From contig NZ_JAULRU010000215.1 in the NCBI RefSeq assembly GCF_030518155.1, positions 62,001 to 126,000 on the forward strand: 64,000 nucleotides of DNA, read 5' to 3'. The position numbers were made by a program, and so were the translations under genes. The DNA is from Gilvimarinus gilvus (GTDB lineage: Bacteria > Pseudomonadota > Gammaproteobacteria > Pseudomonadales > Cellvibrionaceae). Below the pieces are notes generated by a model that worked only from the letters and a program-made list of their open reading frames with translations, was not told the DNA's origin and searched no databases. Below, in pieces: positions 1 through 8,909 of this stretch (position 1 is its first letter; every line of letters starts with the position of its first letter).

Positions 1-425
1 TTAAACGCATGGGTTGCTGTGCGCAAAGCAATCAAAGGTTTACCCGCATTGAGGTAATTTAGCACGGGTAACATTTGTGCTTCGGGCAGTTGCCGCCAGC
101 GTGTTCCTAACACAAGAAGATCTGCCTGATCGAGTACCTCCATTCCGGGAATATTGTGGTTGTTATTGGGGTCAATTGTTCCGTCATTATTTTGGGCAAA
201 TAGAACGGTGACTCTAAAACCATGTTTTTTGCTCAAAATTTTTGCCAGCATCGGCCCCCACTCTTCCGAGCGGTACTCTTCATCCCCGGTGACAAAAACA
301 ACATGTTGGGGTTCGTCGGAAATACCATCGGGCTCAAAAACCAAATAGGAGTGCTGCGATGACTTCGCCAGAGAAAAACTCGACAATAGAGCCGTTATTA
401 GCGTAATGGCCGTTATTATTTTCAT
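1..425 (-). CDS. ThuA-like domain protein, secreted (3' end outside window)
   Basis: Partial leftward gene whose C-terminus lies beyond the left edge; about 141 residues are visible. It starts at an ATG (complement of 423-425) with a hydrophobic signal peptide ending near SFSLAKS. The visible part resembles the ThuA / class I glutamine-amidotransferase-like fold: [18 protein letters not shown], then [19 protein letters not shown], then an ALRTATHAF stretch. ThuA-family proteins are often found in sugar-utilisation loci of marine bacteria, but their chemistry is poorly defined. It lies 29 bp downstream of the nucleoside hydrolase gene on the same strand, so it is probably the distal visible gene of the glycoside hydrolase operon. 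The family call is from recognised sequence pattern only. Confidence 0.7.
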   Translation of the reverse strand, partial: MKIITAITLITALLSSFSLAKSSQHSYLVFEPDGISDEPQHVVFVTGDEEYRSEEWGPMLAKILSKKHGFRVTVLFAQNNDGTIDPNNNHNIPGMEVLDQADLLVLGTRWRQLPEAQMLPVLNYLNAGKPLIALRTATHAF

Positions 426-454
426 TGCCTGATCCTTGTCCGGTTGAGAAAAGA

Positions 455-1357
455 TTATTGTGTTAAGCGCATTTCAATAGAACTGTACAAATCCCGAAGC
501 AAGAATTCATTTTTAACTGAATCGTATACCCACAAATTTCTATTGGAATAGCTTGTTATCTTTCTTTTGCTAAAGTGCTCGGGATATTGCACCGCTTGAA
601 TCAGTGCCACATCCCACAAAATGCGCTGATACTTGCCGCCATCGCGGTGCTCTCGCCAGCGTCGAATAAGGTAGTCTCCCAACTCCCCCTTACCTGAAAA
701 ATGCTGCTTCGCTTTTGTAAACTCGGCTACATACTTGCCCAGACTGCTTACCGGCAAAATGTGCAGGCGAGCCTGCGAGTTAAGTAAAATGTCGACGGCC
801 TGCGGATCCATCAACGGATTAAAATCAAGAAATTTAAGCCGCTCGGTGTCTGCGTTAAAGCTTGAACCAAGCCAATAGATGTCAAGCTTGCTTTCAATCG
901 CCGGGTTAATGAGTAGCGCAGATGCCACATTCGTCAGGGCACCTAGCACAATAACCGTGATCGTCTCCCCTTCGGCTGCCTGCTCGGCCATCTGCACCAG
1001 ATTATGGGTCGCAGAGGAATAAATGGCGCGATCGCCTCCCCAATCATAGATTCTACGGTGACCACCCCGTAAAACCTTAATGCTGGAGGGTAGCTCTAAA
1101 TATGCGGCTATTTCCTGATTAATACGATGGCTTTGCTCCATAGTATTGGTCGTAGACCACTGACTTACCTGCCACTGTGCGGCATTAATGGCAACTATGT
1201 CCCAATCTGGAACCGAAAAGGCTTTTACCAAGGCATAGGGGTCATCAACTTCATTGGCTGTATCTGCATCCAATATGACCGTACGAGCCGATACACTTAA
1301 ACTGACGCTCAGTATCAATACACATACCCAGGAGACGCTCCACCTGACTAAACTCAT
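455..1357 (-). CDS. Secreted nucleoside hydrolase (inosine/uridine-preferring family)
   Basis: A 300-residue protein that would cleave the N-glycosidic bond of ribonucleosides. After a signal peptide (cleavage near SVSA-RT) it has the family calcium-site motif in the form [10 protein letters not shown] at about residues 30-39, where classical members read DTDxGx[15 protein letters not shown] segment near residue 140 is also typical. I chose the ATG at 1357 over a GTG three bases upstream because GGAG sits 7 bases before the ATG. It lies 21 bp after the GH5 gene on the same strand. Most characterised members are cytoplasmic, so the export signal and the position inside a glycoside hydrolase operon are unusual. 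It may act on another ribosyl or glycosyl substrate. Confidence 0.82.
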   Translation of the reverse strand: MSLVRWSVSWVCVLILSVSLSVSARTVILDADTANEVDDPYALVKAFSVPDWDIVAINAAQWQVSQWSTTNTMEQSHRINQEIAAYLELPSSIKVLRGGHRRIYDWGGDRAIYSSATHNLVQMAEQAAEGETITVIVLGALTNVASALLINPAIESKLDIYWLGSSFNADTERLKFLDFNPLMDPQAVDILLNSQARLHILPVSSLGKYVAEFTKAKQHFSGKGELGDYLIRRWREHRDGGKYQRILWDVALIQAVQYPEHFSKRKITSYSNRNLWVYDSVKNEFLLRDLYSSIEMRLTQ

Positions 1358-1378
1358 CACAACTCTCCACAGTTTCCA

Positions 1379-2644
1379 TTATTTTGTGACAGTAACAGGC
1401 ACTCGCCAAATCAAACTACTATCCTCAGTGGTTACCACCAGCTCGCCCTCACCTACTTTTTTCCCGGTTAGCGTCATCGTATCCCTATCCAGCTCAACGG
1501 CATTTGCGTCTCCTTCCCACACCACTGTGTAGCTCTGATTGTGAGCGTTAATAGGCGCAAGTAGTACCTGATACTTTGATGTTGCATCGACAGCCAACGC
1601 TGTTTGCTCGACATAAACGTACACTCCGGCTACATCAACCTTGCCGTCTGCGTAAAAAGACGCGGGTCGCTTTGAGGTCTGCATAACACTGTTCGGGCTA
1701 AGCGCTACAATCTGCGCACCCGGCTCATGCGTCCAGCGGCCAAATTCGCCCTGACGGGTGATATCAAAGTAGAGGTAGTCATCACAATCACCGTTTTTCA
1801 TGCCGCCCCAAGACCAGTTAAGCCAACCAATGTCCGCTTTTTGCAAGATCTCCATCCCTTCTAAATAAGGCAAAGGTTTGGGGTTTTCGCACTGACCGAC
1901 ACGGGTAACCGATGGCCCCTCTCCAATAATCAGTGCCACACCTTGCTCTCGCGCACTGTTCGCAGCCAATTCATAATTGGCAATACTGTCCTGCTCTGAC
2001 CAATAGGAGTGGGCTGCAAAAATCACGTTTTGCAGAGGATCGTGCTCCAATAAATGCAGCGCTGTGCGCAGTAGTTGAGCGATATCTTGCCCCCAAATCG
2101 CAGCGTCAATCATTATGGGGACTGTGTACCCCCAATCGCGCAACTCAGTAATGGCCTTTTTATAGGTGGCGAGGAAATCCTCATCACTTATATCGTGCCC
2201 ACCTGCTTCGTTCGCAATATTCAATATGGCCCACTGTCGGTTGGACTCAATGGCCTTTGTAATGACCGGGTCTTTCCAAAAGTCCACGCATTTTTGCAGT
2301 TCTTCCCCCCACTTACCGGTGGCATCGTGGCACTCAATAACCGGCACCATTTTATGCGCAATGGTGCGGTCAATCAGGCTGACTAAGTCTTGCGTATTAG
2401 GGTATTTATAGCTCCACACCAAACGCAGGGTGTTCGCCCCAGACTGCGCAACTTCGGGGATCAATCGCTCGCCCGTCGGATCATTTGACCAAACAAACAT
2501 TTCATTGAAACCACGCATGACCAGCGGTTCGCCCGCAGCAGTTTTTATTGCTCCATTCTCTACACGCAAAGTCGATGCATTGGCACAGATACTGGCTAGC
2601 ACACTGGCCAGCGCGGCAATCACGCCAAGGTTTATAATTTTCAT
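1379..2644 (-). CDS. Secreted glycoside hydrolase family 5 enzyme with C-terminal Ig-like domain
   Basis: A 421-residue secreted retaining glycosidase with a signal peptide (residues 1-23, ASICANAS). The clan A TIM barrel shows the acid/base pair at N145-E146 (LNIANEAGG) and the likely nucleophile E242 (LIIGEGPS). An aromatic W-N-W-S-W segment near 275 fits GH5. Residues about 345-421 look like a bacterial Ig-like (Big_2) domain, with a GKKVGEGELVV turn. The substrate cannot be fixed from sequence; mannan or a beta-glucan is plausible. Its ATG overlaps the GH3 stop by four bases (ATGA), so the two are translationally coupled. Confidence 0.85.
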   Translation of the reverse strand: MKIINLGVIAALASVLASICANASTLRVENGAIKTAAGEPLVMRGFNEMFVWSNDPTGERLIPEVAQSGANTLRLVWSYKYPNTQDLVSLIDRTIAHKMVPVIECHDATGKWGEELQKCVDFWKDPVITKAIESNRQWAILNIANEAGGHDISDEDFLATYKKAITELRDWGYTVPIMIDAAIWGQDIAQLLRTALHLLEHDPLQNVIFAAHSYWSEQDSIANYELAANSAREQGVALIIGEGPSVTRVGQCENPKPLPYLEGMEILQKADIGWLNWSWGGMKNGDCDDYLYFDITRQGEFGRWTHEPGAQIVALSPNSVMQTSKRPASFYADGKVDVAGVYVYVEQTALAVDATSKYQVLLAPINAHNQSYTVVWEGDANAVELDRDTMTLTGKKVGEGELVVTTEDSSLIWRVPVTVTK

Positions 2645-5079
2645 GTACTCTCCTCCAATGTAGAAACTACGTACTCGGTCATTTTAATGGGTGGATTCAC
2701 AACATCTTGTGCCAACTCAAACTCCGCGCTGAGCCGTATATCCGAAGATGACGCGCCTACGGATAGCGTAAACTTTCCCGCCTCGGCCACACGTTTCATC
2801 TCCAGGTCGTAAAACGCCAAATGAAATACAGGCACCTTAAATGTCAATCGGACTTCTGCCCCGCTTGCGAGGAACACCTTTTTAAAACCTTTAAGTTCCT
2901 GAACTGGGCGGGTCACACTCGCATGCTGATCGCGAATATACAATTGAGGCGTTTCATACGCATCACGCTGACCGATATTTTGCAGATGAAAATGCAATCT
3001 CAAGTAACCATTACTCAAAACTCGCGATTCATCGACTTCCAATCCGGAGTACTCAAATGTCGAGTAGCTTAAACCATGCCCAAAACAAAACAGTGCATTC
3101 GTGTCGCCAAAGGCATAACCGCGTTTAGCGGTAGGCTTGTAATTGTAGTAGGCCGGAATATGACCGGCGGAACGCGGAAAGCTAACCGGCAATTTGCCAC
3201 TGGGAGACACCACACCAAACAGTACATTCGCTAAAGCTGCACCGGTGTTTTGCCCCAGGTACCAGGCCTCCAGTACGGCCGGCATAGCCTCAGCCACGGA
3301 CTCTAAGGCATACGGTCTGCCATTGTTGAGCACCAGCACGATCGGTTTACCCGCAGCTACAATTTCCTGTACGAGTGTTTCTTGATCCCCGGGCAGTTTT
3401 AAAGAGGACACATCACCCAAATGCGACTCAGACCAAGCCTCACGGCAAGTTGATTCATTATCACCAACCACTAGTACGACCACGTCAGACTCTAGGGCAA
3501 CCGCCTTAGCTTGCTCTATAAGCTGACTGTTTTCTTCGCTCTCGGCGCATACAACCTGGTCCGTATGCCAACGCTCTTTTGATAGCGTATTTGCTGCAAT
3601 CGAATCGTAGCCGGCCTGCCAGTGATTTTCAGTTAACTTAACGCCCGGCGCGGACACTACTTTTACATCTTTAGCCCGTAAGTAGTTTTGAATACCATCG
3701 AGCACCGATATTGTGTGGCTAGGCACATCCGAGTAACCGCCCAATAAAGTTTCGTGAACGTGCGGCCCAATAACGGCCAGCGTTGTTAGCGAATCCGCAT
3801 CGAGCGGCAGTAACTGCTTATCATTTTTAAGCAAAACGATAGCCTGCTCTGCCACGCGCTGGCTTAGTTGAACATGCTTGCCGCAACCAATCAGCTCCGG
3901 CTCAAGACTTTTTGGGATGTGAGGCTGCTCGAACAATCCTAACTGCAGTTTATTGCGCAAGATTCGCGACACCGCAGCATCAAGCGCTGCTAAATTCACC
4001 TGATTAGGATGGGCAAAATACGCGGCAAAGGCATCGCCATCGGGGAGTTCTATATCCACACCCGCATGCAATGCACGATCTGCAGCGGCCTCTTTTGTTG
4101 CGCAAAGTTGATGCTTTGTTACCAGCTCATCAATCGCAAAGTAGTCACTCACTATGCTGCCCTGATACCCCCACTCTTCGCGCACAATATTATTCAAAAT
4201 GGTTTTATTTACGTGAGACGGAATACCGTCAATCTCATTGTAAGAGGCCATAATCGAGCTCGCCCCACCCAGCTTCACGGCCACTTCAAACGGGAGCAAG
4301 AAAATTTCACGCAGCGCGCGCTCGCCCATTTCTGCAGGCGCCGTATTCAAACCACCACTGGGCTGACCATGGCCCGTTAAGTGTTTTAACGTGGCCAATA
4401 CTTTATCTTCGGCAATACAATCAGGGTCTTGCCCTTGCAAACCAGCCAGTGCAGCCAGCCCCATTGCAGACACCAAATATGGATCTTCCCCGAAGGTTTC
4501 TTCTATCCGCCCCCAGCGAGGATCACGCGCCACGTCTAATATTGGCGATAGTACCTGGTTGCCTCCGCGAGCTCTGACCTCGCGCGCAATGGCCTCGTGT
4601 ACCCGCTCGACGAGCTCTGGTGAGAATGTACTGGCCATGGCAATAGCCTGAGGAAAGCTGGTTGCACCTTGAGCGGCATGACCGTGCAACGCCTCTTCGT
4701 GAAAAATGGCAGGTATCGCCAGGCGAGTGCTGTCTAACAACCACTGTTGCGTCGCATTTACAAAATTGATGGTGGCGGCAATTGATTTATTGGGGGTCAC
4801 GGTGGCTTTATTTTCTGCAGGTCGAGCGACATGACCAATTCCCTGCTTTAGGTGTTCGCCCACCAAATCGCTCTGAAACTCGCCCTCCTCGCTCTCGAAA
4901 GCCTGCCGCCCTGCGAGTACAGACTGCACTTGGGCCACTTTTTCCTTGTAGGACATTTGGCTGAGCAATTTCTCGATGCGGATGTCCGCTGCGGCGTTAC
5001 GGTCGAGATGGGTGCGGTCACTGCGGTGGCGCATATCACTTCTCCATTGCTGGGCATCGCTTAAACTCACCAACTCCAT
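2641..5079 (-). CDS. Glycoside hydrolase family 3 beta-glucosidase/beta-xylosidase
   Basis: An 812-residue three-domain GH3 enzyme that removes terminal sugars from oligosaccharides. The N-terminal barrel carries AIFHEEALHG, RDPRWGRIEETFGEDPYLV and KHLTGHG. The nucleophile is the Asp of VSDYFAI near residue 315. The alpha/beta sandwich follows (LLKNDKQLLPL), and a fibronectin-III-like domain closes the protein from about residue 680. There is no signal peptide, so it should work in the cytoplasm on imported products of the secreted GH5. It is the first gene of the leftward operon, with 146 bp to the divergent Nudix regulator. The start ATG at 5079 has a poor ribosome site, so an internal start slightly downstream is possible. 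Confidence 0.93.
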   Translation of the reverse strand: MELVSLSDAQQWRSDMRHRSDRTHLDRNAAADIRIEKLLSQMSYKEKVAQVQSVLAGRQAFESEEGEFQSDLVGEHLKQGIGHVARPAENKATVTPNKSIAATINFVNATQQWLLDSTRLAIPAIFHEEALHGHAAQGATSFPQAIAMASTFSPELVERVHEAIAREVRARGGNQVLSPILDVARDPRWGRIEETFGEDPYLVSAMGLAALAGLQGQDPDCIAEDKVLATLKHLTGHGQPSGGLNTAPAEMGERALREIFLLPFEVAVKLGGASSIMASYNEIDGIPSHVNKTILNNIVREEWGYQGSIVSDYFAIDELVTKHQLCATKEAAADRALHAGVDIELPDGDAFAAYFAHPNQVNLAALDAAVSRILRNKLQLGLFEQPHIPKSLEPELIGCGKHVQLSQRVAEQAIVLLKNDKQLLPLDADSLTTLAVIGPHVHETLLGGYSDVPSHTISVLDGIQNYLRAKDVKVVSAPGVKLTENHWQAGYDSIAANTLSKERWHTDQVVCAESEENSQLIEQAKAVALESDVVVLVVGDNESTCREAWSESHLGDVSSLKLPGDQETLVQEIVAAGKPIVLVLNNGRPYALESVAEAMPAVLEAWYLGQNTGAALANVLFGVVSPSGKLPVSFPRSAGHIPAYYNYKPTAKRGYAFGDTNALFCFGHGLSYSTFEYSGLEVDESRVLSNGYLRLHFHLQNIGQRDAYETPQLYIRDQHASVTRPVQELKGFKKVFLASGAEVRLTFKVPVFHLAFYDLEMKRVAEAGKFTLSVGASSSDIRLSAEFELAQDVVNPPIKMTEYVVSTLEEST

Positions 5080-5225
5080 GCGACCGTCAACCCCTGGGCT
5101 AACTAAGGGTTGCCGCCTGTACCAATAGTAGTTATGCGAGGTTTATTATGGTAATTTCACTAATTGTCCTCCGGACACTTAGCTAAATCCAGCTTTATTC
5201 GTCAAATTTACCAAACTTTATAACA
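5080..5225. promoter_or_regulatory. Divergent control region with nested inverted repeats
   Basis: This 146-bp gap separates the GH operon from the Nudix-type regulator. A central inverted repeat TGTCC-TCC-GGACA lies at 5165-5177, with matching AA/TT outer bases. Two oppositely oriented copies of a TGGTAA(A)TTT motif lie at 5149-5157 and 5204-5213, about symmetrically around the centre. Such symmetry suggests an operator read by the adjacent regulator, serving both directions. That is inference; no experimental motif for this protein is known to me. Confidence 0.5.
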
Positions 5226-5906
5226 ATGAAAACACCGTACCTACACTCTGTCGACAACGTGGTCTTTGGTTACAACAAGAGACAGCTGTACGTTCTGGTT
5301 ACACAGTACCTGCGCGGACCACTGCAGGGGCAGCACGCACTGCCCGGCGACTGGTTACACCCAACCGAAACACTGGAGCAAGCGGCCGAACGAATCTTAA
5401 AAGAAAGAACGGGATTAGAGTCGGCAACACTCAAACAATATTATACTTTTTCAGCCTTGAACCGGCACCCAAGTGAGCGAGCCATCGGTACGGCTTTCTG
5501 GATGATTACGCATTGCGATAAGTGCTCTGAGCTAAAAAACAATCACGATGTTTGCACTCAATGGTATTCATTGGATAAAGTTCCTACTTTGATTTTCGAT
5601 CACACAAAGATTCTTAACCTGGCCCGCCGAGCCCTCAAAAGTACGGTGAGCAGTCACCCTATGGGCCGCGACATCTTGCCTGTCAAATTTACGATTGGCG
5701 AATTAATAGACCTGTACGAAACGCTACTCGATATTGAACTTGACGCTCCCAATTTTCGTCGCAAGCTACAGCGCAATAATTTGCTCACGGCCACACAAGA
5801 AAAAGCCCGCTCACCTCAAGGCCGGCTATCCACCGTGTACACATTCAATTCCCAAGCCTATGAAACGCTTGCCGCTACTGGGCTACCGATGGCATTTAGC
5901 GCTTAG
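5226..5906 (+). CDS. Nudix-domain transcriptional regulator (NrtR/AraR-like)
   Basis: A 226-residue protein with an N-terminal Nudix fold (about 1-150) and a C-terminal winged helix (about 155-226, with FTIGELIDLYE and NFRRKLQRNNLL). This is the layout of NrtR-type repressors, in which the Nudix domain senses a sugar or nucleotide ligand. The Nudix box around residue 55 (ERILKERTGL) lacks the paired acidic residues of the catalytic REUxEExGU motif, so it is probably a sensor rather than an enzyme. Some family members control sugar catabolism. Its divergent position next to GH3, GH5 and nucleoside hydrolase genes suggests it controls that operon. Start ATG at 5226. Confidence 0.85.
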   Translation: MKTPYLHSVDNVVFGYNKRQLYVLVTQYLRGPLQGQHALPGDWLHPTETLEQAAERILKERTGLESATLKQYYTFSALNRHPSERAIGTAFWMITHCDKCSELKNNHDVCTQWYSLDKVPTLIFDHTKILNLARRALKSTVSSHPMGRDILPVKFTIGELIDLYETLLDIELDAPNFRRKLQRNNLLTATQEKARSPQGRLSTVYTFNSQAYETLAATGLPMAFSA

Positions 5907-6012
5907 CAAGTCACAGACAAACACGGGGCGATGATGCGAGTATTCTAACCCTACAATTAGCTCGAAAAATTTCCGGCTGGCTTGAGCGGATTTGCAAATA
6001 GTACCAGCCATG

Positions 6013-6043
6013 AAAAAGGGCCAGCTATTGGCCGGCCCTTTCT
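6013..6043. terminator. Bidirectional terminator between convergent genes
   Basis: AAAGGGCC (6015-6022) pairs with GGCCCTTT (6034-6041); a second pairing, GGCCA with TGGCC, is nested inside. Flanking A and T runs suit termination in both directions between the Nudix regulator and the outer-membrane barrel gene. Confidence 0.7.
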
Positions 6044-6083
6044 ATAACACAGAAGTACATAAGCAACGATTCACAATCCAAAG

Positions 6084-6917
6084 CTAAAAACGTGTGCTCA
6101 CTCCGATAGTATAGCTATCCCCGAGATACTGCTCCTGATATTCTACGTCCACAGCAAAAGACTTACTCCAATACCATGTAGAACGCGCCGTATACAGCTC
6201 GCTTTGAGTACTGTAGCTACCCCCTAAACTCAAAGTCGGAGTAAAGTAATAATCTGCCTCAAGCAACCAGGTATCATCACCGATGTCGGGGTCCGAGTAG
6301 GTCGCCTCCATATTAATGGCAGCCGTTTCGGTCACGGGCACCACATACTTCGCCCCCAGGTTCCATCCATTTTCGAAAAGCGAATTGCGTTTATTAAAAT
6401 CCGTAGTAATCAACAATCCCTCTAGCGGCATCACACCAATAGAGGCGAACCAAAAGTCCGAATCGTTGCTACTGGTTGAATTGAAAGACTGATACTCGTA
6501 ATCAGAATAGCTGTAGGTGCCTTCCAAATAGAGATAATCTGCGACATAGCTGCGGGATGTTAAGGTGAGGTAATCGTAAGTTGAAGACGCTGCATTGCAA
6601 CTAGCACAGTCTGTGAAGCGGCTTTCTGTTTCTCTGCGCTGCATGGATAACTCAAGGGAGCTTACCCCCTGTAAAAAAGCCGCCTCGGCATAGGGTTGCT
6701 GTCCCAGTTTGACGGGTGCGTAAAAATAGCTCGCCTCTACACCATAGGCCTGGGAATCAAAATCAAGCGAAGCAATGGGTTGGTCGTCATAGGTATAACT
6801 GCCTCGTAACTCGAATTGATATTCGCTTTCGAGATTGAGAGAGGCCATATCCGCCTGCGCGGCAACACTCAATAACAAAGCGGGTGTCACTAAAAATTTA
6901 GTCGCTATTATTTCCAT
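6084..6917 (-). CDS. Putative outer-membrane beta-barrel (porin-like) protein
   Basis: A 277-residue protein with a signal peptide (about 1-22, ending SVAAQA-D) and then alternating hydrophobic/polar strands rich in Tyr, Ser and Asp. It ends in a C-terminal phenylalanine (GVSTRF), the recognition end for outer-membrane barrel assembly. A pair of cysteines (CASC, near residue 100) may form a loop disulfide. It resembles small putative porins of marine gammaproteobacteria. The substrate is unknown. It lies 152 bp from dcd on the same strand, with a strong hairpin between, so it is probably a separate transcript. Confidence 0.75.
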   Translation of the reverse strand: MEIIATKFLVTPALLLSVAAQADMASLNLESEYQFELRGSYTYDDQPIASLDFDSQAYGVEASYFYAPVKLGQQPYAEAAFLQGVSSLELSMQRRETESRFTDCASCNAASSTYDYLTLTSRSYVADYLYLEGTYSYSDYEYQSFNSTSSNDSDFWFASIGVMPLEGLLITTDFNKRNSLFENGWNLGAKYVVPVTETAAINMEATYSDPDIGDDTWLLEADYYFTPTLSLGGSYSTQSELYTARSTWYWSKSFAVDVEYQEQYLGDSYTIGVSTRF

Positions 6918-7024
6918 AATTTGTCTCTATAAAAACTAACAACTCTCCCTATTCCTTTTTTAACTTGTTATATCGGCAGGTGCGCGGACAACACACGCTG
7001 AGGTAGACTTAAAGGTGGGGAATT

Positions 7025-7051
7025 AGTTCCTCCGGCGGCACCGGAGGAACT
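7025..7051. terminator. Strong hairpin after dcd
   Basis: A perfect 11-bp stem: AGTTCCTCCGG (7025-7035), a 5-base loop, then CCGGAGGAACT (7041-7051). It begins 18 bp beyond the dcd stop codon. It has no clear U tract, so it may instead act as an mRNA 3' stabiliser. Confidence 0.55.
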
Positions 7052-7069
7052 TGGTCAAGCAAAGCCTGA

Positions 7070-7639
7070 TTATGTTCTCGGCAGGGTCACACCGCGCTGG
7101 CCCTGATACTTACCGCCGCGGTCTTTGTAACTGGTTTCACAGACTTCGTCTGACTCAAAAAACAGCATCTGCGCTACGCCTTCGTTGGCGTAAATTTTGG
7201 CAGGCAGCGGTGTGGTATTGGAAAATTCCAATGTCACATGGCCTTCCCACTCGGGCTCCAACGGCGTTACGTTGACGATAATGCCGCAGCGAGCGTAAGT
7301 CGATTTTCCCAAACACACGGTCAGTACCGAGCGAGGTATGCGAAAGTACTCTACGGTGCGAGCCAGAGCAAAAGAGTTGGGGGGAATGATACAAACATCG
7401 CTTTTTACATCGACAAAGCTATTCTCATCGAAGTTCTTGGGGTCCACCACCGAGGAGTAGACGTTGGTAAAAATCTTGAACTCGTCGGCGCAGCGTACAT
7501 CGTAACCGTAACTCGAGGTACCGTAGGAGACAATTCTCTGATCATTTTCATCAAAGCGAACCTGGCCAGGCTCGAAAGGCTCAATCATACCCTGCTCTTC
7601 GACCATGCGTCGCATCCACTTATCCGACTTAATGCTCAT
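7070..7639 (-). CDS. dcd: dCTP deaminase
   Basis: A 189-residue enzyme that converts dCTP to dUTP for thymidylate synthesis. It matches the family along its length, with the start [21 protein letters not shown], the [19 protein letters not shown] active-site region and a GVAQMLFFE segment. An in-frame reading continues 49 codons upstream, but the ATG at 7639 is preceded by AGGAGAGA and gives the normal family length. In pseudomonads dcd lies next to mrp/apbC and metG; here a deacetylase gene has come between them. Confidence 0.96.
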   Translation of the reverse strand: MSIKSDKWMRRMVEEQGMIEPFEPGQVRFDENDQRIVSYGTSSYGYDVRCADEFKIFTNVYSSVVDPKNFDENSFVDVKSDVCIIPPNSFALARTVEYFRIPRSVLTVCLGKSTYARCGIIVNVTPLEPEWEGHVTLEFSNTTPLPAKIYANEGVAQMLFFESDEVCETSYKDRGGKYQGQRGVTLPRT

Positions 7640-8024
7640 TGTCTCTCCTGATAAGGTGTTAAAAAGTGGGCGCATGATAGCCTTTTTATGGGGTTGATTA
7701 AAGTGTGCAGCAACGAATAACAAAAGGCCCGCAAGCACATATAATAACGACCGCAGGCCACCGAAGTCAGGATCGCCCAGTGTCATCTTGAATAGGTGCG
7801 TGGGCGGCCGCGCCGAGTCACCCTCACCTTACTCGACACCCCAACTGGCCAAACCATACCCCCCTACCTTTGGCAATCCCAACGAGCGCGACTCCAGCCG
7901 AGCTACAACTGATGCTGGCAGCGCTTGCAACCCAACCTGGGACACAGATGTAAACATTTCCCGACATTTATTCAATTGACAACGTTGTATCTGAGGGTGG
8001 AAGATCGGGAAAAAGGAGACATTA
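7640..8024. other. Intergenic region between dcd and the ChbG-like gene
   Basis: This 385-bp gap has no convincing gene. The upstream in-frame extension of dcd has no matching start signals. Near the right end, TTGACA (7976-7981) overlaps a 10-bp palindrome ACAACGTTGT (7979-7988). These could be a -35 element and operator for the deacetylase gene, but I do not see a good matching -10. A strong ribosome site (AAGGAGA) lies at 8012-8018. Confidence 0.4.
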
Positions 8025-8909
8025 ATGGCTATACGACACAGATTGACCACTTTTTTCTGGGGCTTGATCTTCTCAGGCTTAAGCACCGGCGTATTCGCCA
8101 GCGACCAAGCAAGACTGATCCTAAGGGTCGACGATATCGGTATGACCCACGCCACCAATCAAGGATTGGCGGATCTTGCGGCGCTGAACATCCCGTTTGC
8201 AGCGTCGGTTATGTTTACCACCCCCTGGTATCAGGAGGGTGTGGAAATACTCAAAGCCAACCCACACATCTCGGTAGGCGTTCACCTCACTCTCAACGCT
8301 GAGTGGCGACACTATCGTTGGGGGCCGATCGCTGGTCGCAATGAGGTGCCCTCACTGATCAACGATACCGGCTATTTCTACCCGTCAACGGCACAGTTTC
8401 TGGAGCAACAGATAAGCCTGGACGAAGTTCGCCTGGAACTAGAAGCGCAGATTCAGCGCGCGCTGGCTACGGGATTAAACATCGCGTACGTTGACTACCA
8501 TATGCGTACGGCGCTAGCCACACCGGAACTGCTTGCGGTGGTCACCGGGCTGGCCCAAAAGTATGAATTGAGAATGTCGATGCGCATGGGCGAGGCAGTC
8601 ACCACCATGTTTGATGTCCCCATCGAAGAGAAGCAATCCCGGTTTTTAAGTCACCTGAAGAACTCGCTTGAGAAAGACAAGGTCAATGTGCTGGTTATTC
8701 ACGCGGCCCGCAATCAACCGGAAATGCAGGCGCTGATTGACCTTAACAACGCCACAATGAATACCGCAGAAATGGAGCCTCTGGTGGCGCTGCACCGCGG
8801 CTCTGAGCTCGATATGTTGCTATCCCCCGAGTTTGCAGAATTCACCCGAGGCGATGACATTGAGTTTATAAACTATCACATGACCGACAACCCGTTTAGC
8901 CAGCCTTAA
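8025..8909 (+). CDS. ChbG/YdjC-family carbohydrate deacetylase, exported
   Basis: A 294-residue protein of the YdjC/ChbG/HpnK family, metal-dependent deacetylases that act on N-acetylated oligosaccharides such as chitobiose. A signal peptide (residues 1-25, GVFAS) precedes LRVDDIGMTHATN, which holds the DD metal motif. SVGVHLTLN supplies metal-binding and catalytic residues, and VDYHMRT and VIHAARN follow. E. coli ChbG is cytoplasmic, so export here points to a periplasmic substrate. The stop overlaps the convergent mrp stop by three bases. It interrupts an otherwise conserved dcd-mrp pair, suggesting a later insertion. Confidence 0.85.
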   Translation: MAIRHRLTTFFWGLIFSGLSTGVFASDQARLILRVDDIGMTHATNQGLADLAALNIPFAASVMFTTPWYQEGVEILKANPHISVGVHLTLNAEWRHYRWGPIAGRNEVPSLINDTGYFYPSTAQFLEQQISLDEVRLELEAQIQRALATGLNIAYVDYHMRTALATPELLAVVTGLAQKYELRMSMRMGEAVTTMFDVPIEEKQSRFLSHLKNSLEKDKVNVLVIHAARNQPEMQALIDLNNATMNTAEMEPLVALHRGSELDMLLSPEFAEFTRGDDIEFINYHMTDNPFSQP

